Positions 21,241-32,905 of a stretch of DNA of 64,000 bases are shown here, piece after piece; positions within the stretch are counted from its first letter, which is position 1, and every line of letters starts with the position of its first letter. The stretch is from NCBI GenBank assembly GCA_963580285.1, contig OY757013.1:132987027-133051026 (forward strand), in the 5' to 3' direction. A program made the position numbers and the translations under genes. Source of the stretch: Lucinisca nassula. Taxonomy: Eukaryota; Mollusca; Bivalvia; Lucinida; Lucinidae. Under the pieces are notes generated by a model that did not search any database, was not told where the DNA came from, and was given only the letters and a program-made list of their open reading frames with translations.

Positions 21241-21738
21241 ACTAAGAGGTGCACGCGTTGTCATAACATCGTAATTCGCTTCCCTCAGAAATATCTTTTG
21301 ATGGTCAAATAACGTGAATTCTCGGTGAGACTATGCGAGACAACCGTCTGTGAATGGTTCACGCGTTCTTCCTTCTAATAAAATGTCTGCCTTTCACACA
21401 GTCGGTCCCCAGTCTAGTACAACGTTCATCTTTTACGATTCTTTTTTCTCCTTTTCTTATTTCAATCCGTTATATTTTTGACGTATCCGACCAAACAAAA
21501 ATAAATAACTAAACACTGTAAATTCGGATTCTTAAAAAAATGTCACGATGACTGCTTCTCAATTATTGATCCATGTTGCAGAGACGCTTTTTGCATTTTC
21601 ATAGACAAACTTTCTGACAGTTGGCGCAAAATAAAAACATCAAGTACCGGTCTTCTGTTTACCTTCCGGCTGCGTTACCTTAGTATTCGTTTATTTCCAG
21701 TATTTCCATGGTAGTTCCGACTCGCAGTGTGTGATACT
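21241..21738. other. Unassigned interval
   Basis: No gene or placed repeat. Confidence 0.3.
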
Positions 21739-21747
21739 ATCAAGTAT

Positions 21748-21802
21748 ACCTCCAACTGAGGTAATGGCCATATATGACCGACTCAGTATAAGAAGATAGA
21801 TA
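21748..21802 (+). mobile_element. LINE 3' end, 5'-truncated
   Basis: ACTGAGGTAATGGCCATATA, ACCGACTCAGTATAAGAAG and GATAGATAG match the last 60 bp of the LINE at 52658-53571. Only the very end of the element is present, followed by a shortened GATA run. Confidence 0.7.
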
Positions 21803-21994
21803 GAAGCATAAGTAATGCCTCATTGGGCCTTGGAATTCATTTTCTTTCGTTTACTGCAACACTCTCACACGAGGATTACGTGCAGGTGTACATTACATAC
21901 ACTCGAAAGCCTACATTGTAACTCGACAGTGGGGTTGGCAGTAAACAGAGACAGCTAATTTTGGTAGGGATCTTTTACTTGCGCAGGGGATGGT

Positions 21995-22190
21995 TTTCCC
22001 TGCACAAGGGGCCTCCAGTTAACGTCCCGATCGTAAGGACGGTGCACTTTGTGGCATTCATCCCTGCAATTGATGCCAGTGTAGCAGTTCGGACACCACA
22101 ATGTTCTTACTGCTGCCAGGAATTGAACCGTGGGGCCTCTAGCATGATCGGCAAGTGCACTAACCACTGAGCTACCATGCTCCATAGGCA
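21995..22190 (-). mobile_element. tRNA-like SINE (third type, minus)
   Basis: On the minus strand the head reads GCATGGTAGCTCAGTGGTTA (a good A box) and CGGTTCAATTCCTGGCAG (B box). This is a tRNA-like promoter followed by a body that shares GGACGTTAACTGG-type sequence. It is too long and too diverged in the acceptor stem to be a tRNA gene. Confidence 0.6.
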
Positions 22191-22284
22191 AACACAGTTA
22201 ATTCCCTTTTCTTTTTTCAATCCATTCTGCGGATCGTTTATCTTGTCACTTTCTAATTTCATTGTTTCTTTCACGTTTGTATAG

Positions 22285-22420
22285 GAAGCCAGCCTGCACT
22301 GAGGGTATTGATTACTCCAAATTCAGGGTACCAGGTGATGGAAACTGCTTTCTCAGTTCTTTTTAAGAGCAGCTCTTAACGGGAATTTATCCAAAAGCAT
22401 CATTACCGAAAAATCATATG
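22285..22420 (+). pseudogene. OTU-domain gene remnant, internal exon
   Basis: After an acceptor-like TTTGTATAG (ending 22284) the frame reads YSKFRVPGDGNCFLSSF, a TAA at 22364-22366, then EQLLTGIYPKASL. PGDGNCF is the active-site block of OTU-type cysteine proteases (aspartate, then the catalytic cysteine in GDGNC), and EQL at that distance is also usual, so the TAA is probably a nonsense change. OTU domains occur in host deubiquitinases and also in several transposon polyproteins; this piece cannot tell which. A SINE-A lies directly downstream. Confidence 0.5.
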
Positions 22421-22442
22421 TACACATATTGTAGGAAATTGT

Positions 22443-22708
22443 GGCCCCGCCCATCAGGGCTTGAAGAAAAAGATGGGCTGCATGATGCTTACACGCAAAG
22501 CTGAAACCGACCGCACATTGGCACTGGTAAACCGCTTAAACGATCTCAGCCTGCCCAGGCAAAGCGGTGTGAGTAGGACCATCCATGCTTATAAACCCTA
22601 TTGGTTTCATTGGGTGGCAGGGATTGAGATGTCATTTCATCTGCATGTCGTGTAAAGGTCCTAAAAAATTGGAAGCAACATCTCCAAAATGACCTATACA
22701 GTGTTGGT
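22443..22708 (+). mobile_element. SINE-A copy (plus)
   Basis: GGCCCCGCCCATCAGGGCTT head, ACTGGTAAACCGCTTAAACG, CCCAGGCAAAGCGGTGTGAG, TTGGAAGCAACATCTCC and ACCTATACAGTGTTGG. The A-rich tail is replaced by TTTAGTTTAAATAG. It lies between the two OTU-gene remnant exons. Confidence 0.8.
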
Positions 22709-22885
22709 TTAGTTTAAATAGAGGTTATATCAGTTTTCGTTTTGAAATACAGGATTTCTTTTCTATGGCAGTAGAAAACTATTTACAAATCTGATAAACA
22801 AAGGAGTGCGTAAGTGAATCTATATATTCAATTTTATCTTTCGGTTACTTTTTATGGAATTAATGACAATTTTTTCTATTTACAG

Positions 22886-22969
22886 AAAACTTACGAGTAT
22901 CACCCCATTTGGAGCCCCAGCCATTTACCTGTCAATCACACTGATGAAAACTCAGAAATCGATTTCTAA
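22886..22969 (+). pseudogene. Candidate terminal exon (27 codons)
   Basis: A good acceptor (TTTTTTCTATTTACAG, ending 22885) is followed by an open frame reading KTYEYHPIWSPSHLPVNHT and ending TAA at 22967-22969. It is placed downstream of, and on the same strand as, the OTU-like exon, so it could be its last exon. The link is inference: phase cannot be checked without the full gene. Confidence 0.3.
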
Positions 22970-23600
22970 TTTTGTGATCAGCCACAATTTTGTCTGGTAT
23001 TTGTGAACGCGGGAAGGATAATTGTTCGCGTAATTCAGAGTTGATAATATTGTTTTGAAGTGGAATCTTCAATTAATGTTTTCATTTGACGAATAGTAAT
23101 ATATCCCCGATGAACTGATTTGGTACCAAGGTAAGAAAGTAAAACGATTTGGTAATAATTTGCCTGATCAGCTGATTTGTCTATTAATAGATGATCAGAT
23201 GATGGTCTAATCATGAACGAAAACTGTGGCAAATGAGTTTAATGGATGCCAAATTCGATGGATAGCCTGTCGTTCAGCAGACTCGTTATCTGGACGAAGA
23301 AGAGAGCAGTTAGAGTCTGACTTGGGACCAACGGCGATAGATCAGGACTCATCCATGAAAGACACTGGTTGCATGTCATTTGCAAACATTGTCAGTTAAA
23401 GAAGTGTTTCTTTGACATGCTTCTTGTGTACCCTTAAGGCAGCTAATTTGATTTGGATCTGTTCATGGACAACCAGAATAAGTCGGATGTATCTACGACC
23501 CTGCAGAGACCAGCACATGACTGGCAGATGTAGATGACTTGGTTAACAGACAAATTTACTGTCCATGGGATCTGAACTCATTCATGATGCCAGAAAATAG
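22970..23600. other. Unassigned interval
   Basis: No gene supported. Confidence 0.3.
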
Positions 23601-23601
23601 T

Positions 23602-23700
23602 GGAGCGCTTTGGTGCAGTGGTAGCGCATCGGATTTGTGATCGAGAGGTTGCGTGTTGTGGTGTTGTACCCTTGAGCAAGGCACTTCATCCACATTGCTA
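23602..23700 (+). mobile_element. tRNA-derived SINE head
   Basis: GGAGCGCTTTGGTGCAGTGG and TAGCGCATCGGATTTGTGAT resemble the D-arm and anticodon arm of a tRNA, then CCCTTGAGCAAGGCACTTCA, a body motif that is common in metazoan SINEs. A relative of the body lies near 48035-48090. Confidence 0.5.
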
Positions 23701-23929
23701 AAAGAATAATAAGTACTGGTTACCACCCAAGAAATCCTGCTCGTAATGCTCAGATGTAAGCGAGTAGCAGTAATAGGAGAAAAGAGAAAAAAACAAGTAT
23801 TTGCGATTCAGATAAAAAGAAAAGATGGGAAAATGGTGATAATAGTTTTGATCATTTGAAAAAGATGTTATGGATAGCCGTGAAATGCTATGTTGTGACT
23901 GTTCCAACAAGTACCCACAACTTTCTTTT

Positions 23930-25890
23930 TTAGCTCTACTGTCACATAGTGACAAGGTGAGCTTTTGTGATTACTTTTCGTCCGTTGTCCATGCGTGCGC
24001 CCGTAAACAATTCTTCAATCGACATCTCCTCCTAAAACACTGATCAGATTTTGACCAAACTTCACAAGAATGACTTTTATCTGGACCCCTTTCAAAGTTG
24101 TTCAAATGGTTCCGGCCCGTTGCACATCTAGGTCACAGGAGCCAAAAATAGATTTTTTTTTTCACTGAAAACTTGAAAAATCTTCTCTGAAACCACAAGG
24201 CCCAGGCTTTTGATATTTGGTATGAAGCTTCATCTAGTTCTCTACCAACAGTTTTCAAATTATAGCCTCCGCCCCAGGGGCCTTTGGTTTTAGATAGGCT
24301 TATATAGGGAAAATCTTTAAATATCTTCTTCTCTGAAACTGCAAGATATTTGGTGTGAAGCTTCAACTAGTGGACCTCTATCAAGATTGTTCAGTTTATA
24401 GCACTAGGGCCAAACATGCCCCCGCCCCGGGGCCCTTTGGTTTTTTCATACGCTTATATAGGGAAGATATTTAAAAAATCTTCTTCTCTGAAACCACAAG
24501 GCCCACGTCTTTGATATTTGGTATGAAGCTTCATCTAGTGGACTTCTACCAAGACTGTTCAAATTATAGCCCTGGTGCCAAAAATGCCCCCGCCCAAGGG
24601 CCCTTCGGTTTTATATAGATTTATAGGGAAAATCTTTAATAATCTTCTTTTCTGAAACCGCAAGGCCCAGTTCTTTGATATTTGGTGTGAAGCTTCCTCT
24701 AGTGGACCTCTATCAAGATTGTTCAAATTATAGGCCTAGTGCGATAAATGCCCCCACCCTGTGGGCCTTTGGTTTTACAAAGGTTTATATAAGGGAAATT
24801 TTTTAAAAAAACTTCTTCTCTGAAACCGCAATGCCCAGTTCTTTGACATTTGGTGTGAAGCTTCATTTAGTGAACCTCTTTCAATATTGTTCAAATTATA
24901 GGCCTAGTGAGATAAATGCCCCCGCCCTGGGGGGGGGGGGGGGGGGGCTTTGGTTTTACAAAGGCTTATATAGGGAAAATCTGTAAAAATCTTCTTCTCT
25001 GAAACCGCATGGCTCAGGTCTTTGATATTTGGTATGAAGCTTCATCTAATGGACGGCTACCAAGATTTTTCAAATTATACCCCTGGGGCCAAAAAATGCC
25101 TCCGCCCCAGGGGCCTTTGGTTTTGCCTTTCTATATCTAGGGACAATCTTTAAAAATCTTCTTCTCTGAAACCGCAAGACCCAGGTCTTTGGTATTTGGC
25201 GTGAAGCTTCAGCTAGTGAACCTCTATCAACATTATTCAAATTATAGCCCTAGGGCCACAAATGCCCCCTGCCCGGGGCCCTTTGGTTTTATAGGCATAT
25301 ATAGAGAAAATATTTAATAATCTACATCTCTGAAACCATAAGGCCCGGGTCTTTGATATTTGGTATGAAGCTTCATCTACTGAACCTCTACCAATATTGT
25401 TCAAATTATAGCCCTAGGGCAAAAAAAAATGCCCCCGCCCTGGGGCCCTTTGGTTTTACATAGACTTATATAGGGAAAATCTTTAAAAATCTTCTTCACA
25501 TTAGCATTGGCTTATACAGGGAAAATGTTCAAAAATCTTCTTCTCCGAATCCGAGATTGTTCAAATCATACCATGCCTCCGTCCCGGGCCTTTCAGTTTT
25601 TACATTGACTTATATACAGGGAAATTTAAGAAAATCTTCTACTCTGAAACTGCAAGGCCCAGGTCTTTGATATTTGGTGGACCTCTATCAAAATCAAATG
25701 GACCTCTATAATCAAAATTGTTCAAATTATAGCCCTAGGAAATGGAAGTCAAGGCAATGAAAACATTTGAAATCTTCTTGTCTGAAAGGAGAAGGCCAAG
25801 GTCTTTGATAATTGGCATGAAGCTTCGTCTTGATGATTTCTACCAAGATGGTTCAAATTCTGAGTGGGAATTATTTCTCATTGAGAAATA
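23930..25890 (+). repeat. Tandem-repeat element, array A (~165-bp units)
   Basis: A leader with a small palindrome (AGCTCTACTGTCACATAGTG, GGTGAGCT) and CGTCCGTTGTCCATGCGTG is followed by about ten units. Each contains AATCTTCTTCTCTGAAACC, GCAAGGCCCAGGTCTTTGAT, GGTATGAAGCTTCATCTAG, CAAATTATAGCCCTAGGGCC and CCTTTGGTTTTATATAGG. Units vary by indels, including a poly-G run at 24928-24946. There is no coding frame. The same unit in inverse orientation forms array B at 59390-61385. The organisation resembles non-autonomous pearl-type elements of bivalves. Confidence 0.85.
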
Positions 25891-26132
25891 TCATTTTTCT
25901 GTTTCATCGGGTGGGTTAAAACACTATCATCTTTGCTTTTAAACATTAACTGACCGGTAATGCCCATGTCCGTATCTAGGCTGTGCCTAAGTTCATATTA
26001 ATTCTGCTACAAAACATAACTACCCTGAATCTATGTTCGTGAGCAAAAGTTCGAAAAATATCAGATTTTTTATCTGAAAATTTTGATTTTTGGTGTACAA
26101 AAATGATTTTTTGGTGTAAAAAAATCTTTTTT

Positions 26133-26630
26133 CTCTGTCTCCGGTCGGGTCCATCGGGCTCCATCGGAGTCTAATTGTTGGTTTTCTTTTGCTCCAGCAT
26201 TTCAGTGGTTTCCTGCTGTTGAGTCCTGACCGTTGTTTCAGCTCTGTGGTTGTTGTATTTTTGTGCTTACGGAGATGTTGCACTGATGAGTTAGGAGGCC
26301 TTCATTGTGGCCACTTAAAATCGATTTAAGCCCCCAGTGGAATTCGTTTCACTGGCCGTTCCAAGGCGGTTCTTCTGTCGTGGTTTACTTTTTTGATGGA
26401 TTGTCTTTGAGTGTGTGTATCGCTTAGATTATTTTGTTTTGTTTTGGATAGCCAATTGGCCAGTATGTGGGAAAGTAACTGTCCTTTTGGCTTTCCGATA
26501 TTGATGTTGCCATTAGGGCCTATTTGTTTCATGTTTGGAGTTTGCTGTCCCTTTGGTGCCTCTAATGAGAGCTTTGGGTTAATTGTATAGATTCCTGACC
26601 ATTGCCTTCACTTCCATTTTTCAATATATT
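26133..26630 (+). mobile_element. RT-tail copy 7 (plus)
   Basis: From TCTGTCTCCGGTCGGGTCC to the terminal CCTTCACTTCCATTT. Belongs to the first tail subfamily (GCCAATTGGCCA middle). An internal deletion near 26305 removes the CGCGACGGAAGTAAGGGCG block. Confidence 0.85.
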
Positions 26631-27104
26631 TGATTAAGCGTGTTTACGCAATCATGAACAGTGATACTTCAATAAATCGAACTCGGATGGCTCAATAACA
26701 AAAGCTAATTCGACCTCGTTATTGAGCCCTTGGAAAAACTTTCCAGTAGCTACAGATATCCTCAGACATATAATAATGAATGGAGTTTCGCTGAAAAAAA
26801 TATGATAATGGATTAAGTATTGCTGGAAAATATGGTAATGGATGGAGTTATGCTGAGTTTATCTGAAAAAGTCATGCTGTGTGTACTCTTTAGAATCGCC
26901 TCGTTGAGTCGATTATAATGAATTCACACAACATCATTTTATTTTATGGGAAAACAAGTACAGTAAATTCCTATATTAAGACTACCTTAGGGACTGTTCA
27001 AATGAGGTCTTTCAAGATGAAGACCACTTTTGAACAGTTGCAAAGGTCGTCTACGACCGGATGACAATGAAATAATATTTGCAACCTACTTACAAGCTTT
27101 ACAC
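26631..27104. other. Diverged repeats
   Basis: A degraded hairpin core (TGTGTGTACTCTTTAGAATCG / CGATTATAATGAATTCACAC, 26877-26931) and a block around 26975-27040 with a GGGACTGTTCAAATGAGGTC/GACCACTTTTGAACAGT inverted pair, recurring near 58750-58795. No gene. Confidence 0.45.
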
Positions 27105-27395
27105 TGCAACAATAACATTACGAAAACACTCCTATACAATACATTGCTACCTTTATCGCCGGAAAAATGAAAAATTTAAAATGACAATTTGTGATACTTT
27201 TCTTATTTCCGCTCAAAATATAGATTGTGGGTACTCGTTAGAACCGCCTCATCGAGGCGGTTCTAACGAGTACCCACAATCTATGTTTGAGAGCAGAAAT
27301 AAGGACAATAAGGTGTACCCCTGTAAACCCCAGTTTTTCTATATAAAAGTGGGGTTCAAGGGGTCAAAATTATATAGGCCTGTTTTCGTGATGTC
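27105..27395. mobile_element. Hp1 hairpin MITE, complete
   Basis: TIRs CATTACGAAAACACTCCTATA and the complement at TATAGGCCTGTTTTCGTGATG. The core is perfect, CTCGTTAGAACCGCCTC then GAGGCGGTTCTAACGAG (27235-27282), extended by GATTGTGGGTA/TACCCACAATC. A good reference copy. Confidence 0.9.
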
Positions 27396-28290
27396 TTAAT
27401 TTCAATGACCTTAGAAGCAACGTTTCACTGTATACTTTAGGTATACTGATTGTGCTCCATGGGTTGTCGCATTAGGTAACTTCAGTAGTTCGAACCACAT
27501 ATATCTCAAACAAAATCCACATGGTCCCAAAGGTATTCGAATAATTGAAGTTGGACTGTACCTACAAAATATTTTTATTGAATACCAGTTTTTAAAAGCA
27601 CGAACTATGTGTTTGTGAAACACGACCATGTCCCCGGGTCAATGCCACTTTTTCTTTAAAGTAGCGCACATACCAAGGTCAATGTTACAGCTAAAAACTT
27701 TATCCAAAGCACTTGTCACAAGGCTCAAGTGCTTTATCGGAAGCACTTGTCAAACGGTTCAAACATTATGACTAATGTTAAAGTTGTCAAACCACCATTC
27801 AACCAACTAACAAAACCACAGACAGGGAAAAAACATTATGTGTCCGCTGTCGCTAATAGGGACATAAAATATCGCTACCAGGGTCATAAAAAACAAACAA
27901 AGCACACACAAAAACACACGCACAGACACAATAACAATCCCGTTTCATAAGACCTCGTTTGCGATCCTTTAACATTCTGAGCTCCGGCATTGCTTTCAGA
28001 ATGCAGCAAAGTGTAACGCGGAACAATTGTATAAATGTTTTGAAATTGCTTACACATAGAACGTAACGTCAAAGCTTTATTTTTAAACATTAGTTTATAC
28101 GAAAATAAAAAATATATGTTAATATATTTTTCATATGTTATAAGTGTAATGAAATTTACCTGTCGTGATTTGAAGGATATTTGACCAGCCAAAGTCAACA
28201 TGTTTTAAAACAATTATCTTTCAGATCCAGCAAGGGTCACTTGTGTTATTCCTAAAGAATCAATTCTAGGTCCTTTGTTATATGTATGCC
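27396..28290. other. Unassigned interval
   Basis: Short open frames only. AAGCACTTGTCA is repeated near 27708 and 27740, and an ACACACA/ACGCACAGACACA run lies at 27902-27930. No gene supported. Confidence 0.3.
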
Positions 28291-29290
28291 CCTTAATCAA
28301 AGATTCGGGGGGCATATAGTTTTGTGTCTGTCTGTCTGTCAGTCTCGTTTTTTGTTTGTCTGTTTGCCCTAAAAAACTTTAAGATTGGGCATAACTTTGG
28401 TAACTGATAGGGCTTTCATGATTCACATGTGTATACCCTGACCAACTATTCCAGTGCAACCATAATTGTTGACCTTATGGCCTTGACTTTGCCACTTAAC
28501 CTATTTTTTGAAAAACTGAAACATTGGTCACAACTATCGTTTGGTAAGTGATAGAGCTTTCATATTTCACGCGTCCTTGTCACAAAACCTTCTGATTATA
28601 CCATAGGTTTTGATCTTATGACCTTGACCTTTGCTCTGCTTTTTAAAAACATTAATATTGACCATGCATTCCTTTCTACAAAGCCTTACCAGTGGTATCA
28701 CAATGCTTGACTTTATGACCGTCACTTGATATTGGACCTACTTTTTAAAATCTTTAACATTGGCTATAACTTTCGATTGGTAAGTGATATGGCTTTCATT
28801 CACATGGCCATTTCTACCACAAGAATGACCTGTAATATAGTAATTTTTGACAATATGACCTTGAAGTTTTACCTATTTTTTTAATTTACCATTGATCATT
28901 ACTTCCGATTGGTAAGTGATAGCTCTTTTTATATCGCATGTGCATTGCTTGTCTAAACGCCTTTCCGGTGACACCATCAATTTTGACCTCATGACCTTGA
29001 TGCTTGAACTACTTAAAAATGCCATAACGTTTGATTGGTAAGCGATAGGGTTTCAGTTTTCACGGGGCATTTCCAGAGGCACCTTAATGTTTAACCTTGA
29101 CCTTGACATTTGACCTACTTTTTAAAGAATTTATTATTGGCAATAACTTTTAGATTTTAAGTCATAGGGTTTTTTTATATTTCACATGTGCAGATCCTTT
29201 TACAAGAACTTTCCGGTGATCTCCTATGTTTGTCCTTTTGATCTAGACCTTGACTGTTGACCTACTTACTTAAAAAAACACCTTAAACGT
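28290..29290 (+). repeat. Tandem-repeat element (~125-bp units), left part
   Basis: After GTCTGTCTGTCTGTC (28325) come about seven diverged units with ATGACCTTGACCTTTG, TTTTTAAAAACATTAATATTGG, CATAACTTTCGATTGGTAAG and TAGGGCTTTCATATTTCAC. The array resumes at 31160-31560; the 1.9 kb between holds LINE and SINE pieces, so the array was split by insertions. Confidence 0.75.
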
Positions 29291-29439
29291 TGTCCATAAC
29301 GATTAAACATATTTCTTGTATTTATTTGCAAGAATAGGGTCGGGCCACAAGTTATCTCAATATTAGTTACGGCCCTTCCCCTACAACACACAAACAGAGC
29401 ATTAAGCAAATAATAGCGATCACGTCATTAACATATTAA

Positions 29440-29960
29440 CACGGAAATGCTACAAAGTCGGACTGTAGGAGGATGATAATGAACATAGGAGAGGACGAGA
29501 AAACATGGCAGGGGCGCTTGCTTGGAGTTGGTACACTTATATTTGGACATATTCGTATCATTTGATGGTATATCCGTAAATCTGACAGGATATTTGATAA
29601 AAGGTTGAACAGATGCAAATATGAAATTATTGTCTTCAGTGCTAAGGTTTGGATTTCCAAACATCAATAATTCAAAACAAAGAGGCTGAACAGTTCGTAG
29701 AGAATTAAATAGAGCTAAGCGTTAATTACTATATTTGTTACACCGAAAGAAAATGTGTTCTGCATTTTCAGTTTCGACCAAACCGATACAAGTAGGATCT
29801 GGGCAAAAAAAGTTGTTGCACAGGCCAACATTCAGATTACTGCAATAATTGCGGATTCTTGCGTGCAGAACTTCCTAACGCCGTTCACCAGAAAAATAAT
29901 AGTTGGGTATTGTATAATAGTTTTCGTTTGAGCGTATTAAATAATACTTAAAAGACGAAA
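29440..29960 (-). pseudogene. LINE ORF2 C-terminal end (minus)
   Basis: On the minus strand, from about 29960 leftwards, the frames read SFKYYLIRSNE, HARIRNYCSNLNVGLC, CPDPTCIG with VETENAEHIFFRCNKYSN, then LFNSLRTVQPL and MFGNPNLSTEDNNFIFASV (about 29665-29605). The Cys/His cluster with ET-EH-FF-C is the zinc-finger-like end of many LINE ORF2 proteins. Stops near 29880 and 29730 show decay. The RT part at 30915-31130 on the same strand is probably the upstream half of the same copy, separated by later insertions. Confidence 0.65.
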
Positions 29961-30019
29961 GTGTATTCACTTTTTAAGACCGTTGCCAGCAGGATTCCAG
30001 ATAGATACTGCTGATGGGA

Positions 30020-30318
30020 TACATAACTTTAGCGCCCGAGTGGAATTCGTTTCACTGACCGTTCCAAGGCGGTTCTTCTAACGTAGTTTATCTTTGTAAT
30101 GGCTTGTTTTTGAGCGTGTGTATCGCTTATATTATTTTGCTTTGGGTAGCAAATTGGCCATTTCGTGGGAAAGTAACTGTCATTTTGGCTTTCCGATAGT
30201 GCTGTTTCCATTAGCGTCTAGTTGTTTCATGTTCGTGTTTCTCTCCCTTTGTGTCTCTGATTTGAGCTCTGGGTTTATTGTATCCATTCCTGATCATTGT
30301 CTTCACTTCTGTTTTATA
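30020..30318 (+). mobile_element. RT-tail copy 8 (plus)
   Basis: From GAGTGGAATTCGTTTCACTG to CTTCACTTCTGTTTT, first subfamily, 5'-truncated. It lies within the minus-strand LINE copy. Confidence 0.8.
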
Positions 30319-30529
30319 AAATTAATCAGTGCGTGCATATGGAAATGTGTAATCGTTCATATTTCTTAAAGGGTAGTTTGAAAGGGTAGTTTGGAACCAA
30401 GGGTGGTATTATGTTAAATTTAGTTGACTTTGAACATAAGGCGTAATTTTTGCTCTTGTCTTCTTACAGATAATCGAAAGCATCTATATCCTCTGTCCAA
30501 GGAGAACGACCTTATTAAGCGATCGATAC

Positions 30530-30533
<4 letters not shown>

Positions 30534-30593
<60 letters not shown>
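30534..30593. repeat. (GT)n microsatellite
   Basis: About 29 GT dinucleotides. They sit exactly at the 3' end of the SINE that starts at 30905, so they probably grew from its tail. Confidence 0.97.
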
Positions 30594-30596
<3 letters not shown>

Positions 30597-30908
30597 TCGG
30601 GTTTAACGTCGCTTTCAACAATTTTGCAGTCATATCACGGCGGTGTCTGGTTGCGACAGGGAGCTCAATGCTCACTTTTATAGTGCTGCATCACTAAAGT
30701 ATCATGTCCCAGACGCATTACATGATACCACACCCAGTCACATTATCCTGACACTCGGTCGACCAGTCCTGGCTCTACCCCGTAAATCTGAGTGCTAAGC
30801 GAGGAGCAGCTAGTACCATTTTAACGACTTTAGTATGTCGCGGCCCGGGATCGAACCCGTGACCTCCCGTTCCCCGGAGCGGACATTCTACCAAATTAGC
30901 TATCGTGG
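30594..30908 (-). mobile_element. tRNA-derived SINE with (GT)n tail (minus)
   Basis: The minus-strand head reads GGCCACGATAGCTAATTTGG (A box) and GGTCACGGGTTCGATCCCGG (a perfect B-box type sequence). The central part is a body of about 200 bp and the end is TTGAAAGCGACGTTAAACCC. That last motif is typical of bivalve tRNA SINEs; the family could be one of the MetaSINE/BivaMD type. It interrupts the LINE whose RT part ends at 30909. Confidence 0.7.
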
Positions 30909-31130
30909 CCGGTACACTCCAATATAGATTATAGACAAATATATCTGGTTTAGTGAACATCGACTGAACGAAAATTTTAAGTTCCGCATAATGCCCGGGC
31001 GTTTTGCAGCGGAAACTATGTACGCGGTCCATTGGCCATTATGAGAAACGGTTAAATCCAGGTGCTTATCGTGTTTTACAAACTTTATATTTGTATCGTT
31101 AAATTCGAGAAGTGGCATAAAGTCAAGATT
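30909..31130 (-). pseudogene. LINE RT fragment (minus)
   Basis: The minus-strand frame reads FNDTNIKFVKHDKHLDLTVS, NGQWTAYIVSAAKRPGIMR and CSLNQIYLS. This is the region just after the palm in CR1/L2-like and related LINE reverse transcriptases (K-LG-T-S--G-W--HI, A--R-G-MR-LK). It ends where the tRNA SINE begins. Confidence 0.7.
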
Positions 31131-31159
31131 TCTAAGGGTTAAGAAAATCGCTTCTGGTT

Positions 31160-31560
31160 TAATGGAGTTGAACGTAACGTTCGACTGGTAAATGATAGGA
31201 TTTTCATATTTCTCATGAGCATTCCTTATTTACAAGTCTTTTTCAGTGGTTTCGTAAGTTTTGATCACATGGCGTTGACCTTGACATTTGACCTTCACTT
31301 ACAAAAACAAAATCTTTAATATTGGTCATAACTTTCGATTGGTATGTGATTTGGCTTTCATATTTTACGTGTGCATTTCTAGTCACAAGACCTTATCGGC
31401 GATACCATACTTTTTACTTTGTTTCCTTGACGTTTTAAAAACTAAAACGTGGTTAATAGCTTTTGATTGGTTAGTGTTAGGGCTTCCATATTTCACAGGC
31501 GCATTCCTTGACAATGCCATTCAGTTGGTACCACTTCTTTACTTTATGACATAGACCTTT
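31160..31560 (+). repeat. Tandem-repeat element (~125-bp units), right part
   Basis: About three more units of the array at 28290-29290 (GTTCGACTGGTAAATGATAG, TTCGATTGGTATGTGATTTG, TTTGATTGGTTAGTGTTAGG), same orientation. Confidence 0.7.
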
Positions 31561-31561
31561 G

Positions 31562-31700
31562 CGCTGTCCGGGGGCATCGTGTTCTTCCCAAACACATCTT
31601 GTAGGTTTTTTATTAATGACATACCATTATCACTTAAAAAGTCCGATGTTGTATATGCTGACGATACCTCTTTCTATGGCTATTTTGCAGCACGCCACTT
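31562..31700 (+). pseudogene. LINE RT palm fragment with YADD
   Basis: The plus-strand frame reads FFINDIPLSLKKSDVVYADD then TSFYG (31608-31682). FINDIP and YADD are motifs B'-C of a non-LTR reverse transcriptase, with both catalytic aspartates kept. About 45 codons survive, with a degraded PQGS region before them. The strand is opposite to the LINE at 29440-31130, so it is a separate copy. Confidence 0.75.
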
Positions 31701-32794
31701 TATTCACTCCACGTTTCGTGAAGACAGATTTGCATGGGTTTTAATATAGACACGAAAGTGGTGTTAAATACAAGTACACAAAACGATTCATTACATACCC
31801 CGTCCTATCTTTAATGTATGACAAACAGTATAAACATAAGAATGACAACTGTTGTGTCTTTAGCAAGCAAAGAAAACTCGAATACAAATGACATTATTGT
31901 TATTCTTTGTTTCCTTGCTAATATTGTTGCCCTCGACATTTTCTTCGAATATTTCTTTTGTTTGTCTGTCGTCTTTGTCATTAATAGGGTCGTTACGTAG
32001 GAAAATGTATACATTAAAATATTTTGGCACAGATTTAGAACGAACTGACCATGCCAACAGTCTGGTGAATTGGCTTAGACCTCGTGAGCTAATTTCTATC
32101 ATGTGGCATCCATAATTTGACTAATGAAGACTCTGGCTATTTTAATATATGCATAGGCCAAATCGATTCCCAGCTGGTTTAGCGTAAACTAGTAAATTGC
32201 CCACAGCAATTTGTCAAAACGCTTTTTGCCATAGCCAGTTGATCTTTTTGAAGAATTGAGTTACGTGCAAAGAAGACTGCTTTCTCTCGTGGGACACAGT
32301 TATAAAAATCAATTGAGACGGAATGGATCATTTGCGTAAAAACGCGGCCTAATCGGTTTTTAGTTTAGTTTGACTTGGTAATGTTAACTGTGAGAAAAGA
32401 ACGCAATATGTTTTTTTTCGAGTACCGTTTGAATTGATATCTATGAAAAATGCCAATTAAGAGACAATAAATTTTGCTTATTGGTCCTGGGTAATGACAA
32501 GGGAGAGCATCACCTCTAATTCAGGAGAAAAGCAGCTTTTAAGTGCTGAAACCGATTTTCAGCCTTCCTTGAAAGTCATCTTTTGAGTTTTTGAATTTTA
32601 CACTATCTTTGAAATGATCCATCTCCTCATACCTTTTGCTGATGGTTTTCTTAGAAAAAAGGTCCGTTCGTGCTGCTTGATAAAAAGATGAATCCATCAA
32701 AGAAACCCGCTGTTAAAATTAGTTTTTCAATGATAACAAAATTAACATTGAACTACATAAACGCCCAATACATTAATCAGCAATCGACTACCCA
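31701..32794. other. Unassigned interval
   Basis: Short overlapping open frames on both strands (31811-32115) show no motif. No gene supported. Confidence 0.3.
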
Positions 32795-32796
32795 AC

Positions 32797-32905
32797 ACCT
32801 GCTATCAGAGGCACCAAAAAGAAAAGAAACACGAACATGAAATAACTATACCCTAATGTAAACATCACAAGCGGAAACACAAAAGGACAGTTAAAATCCC
32901 CAAGT
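32797..32905 (-). mobile_element. RT-tail copy 9, short piece (minus)
   Basis: CTATCAGAGGCACCAAAAAG, AACATGAAATAACTATACCC and AAACACAAAAGGACAGTTA. Only the last 110 bp of the tail remain, diverged. Confidence 0.55.

Noticed and set aside
23930..25890. CRISPR-like regular array.
   Set aside because: Units of about 165 bp vary throughout with no constant repeat and variable spacer pattern; the genome is eukaryotic.
30484..30675. Open frame with a long His-Thr repeat.
   Set aside because: It is a translation of the (GT)n microsatellite.
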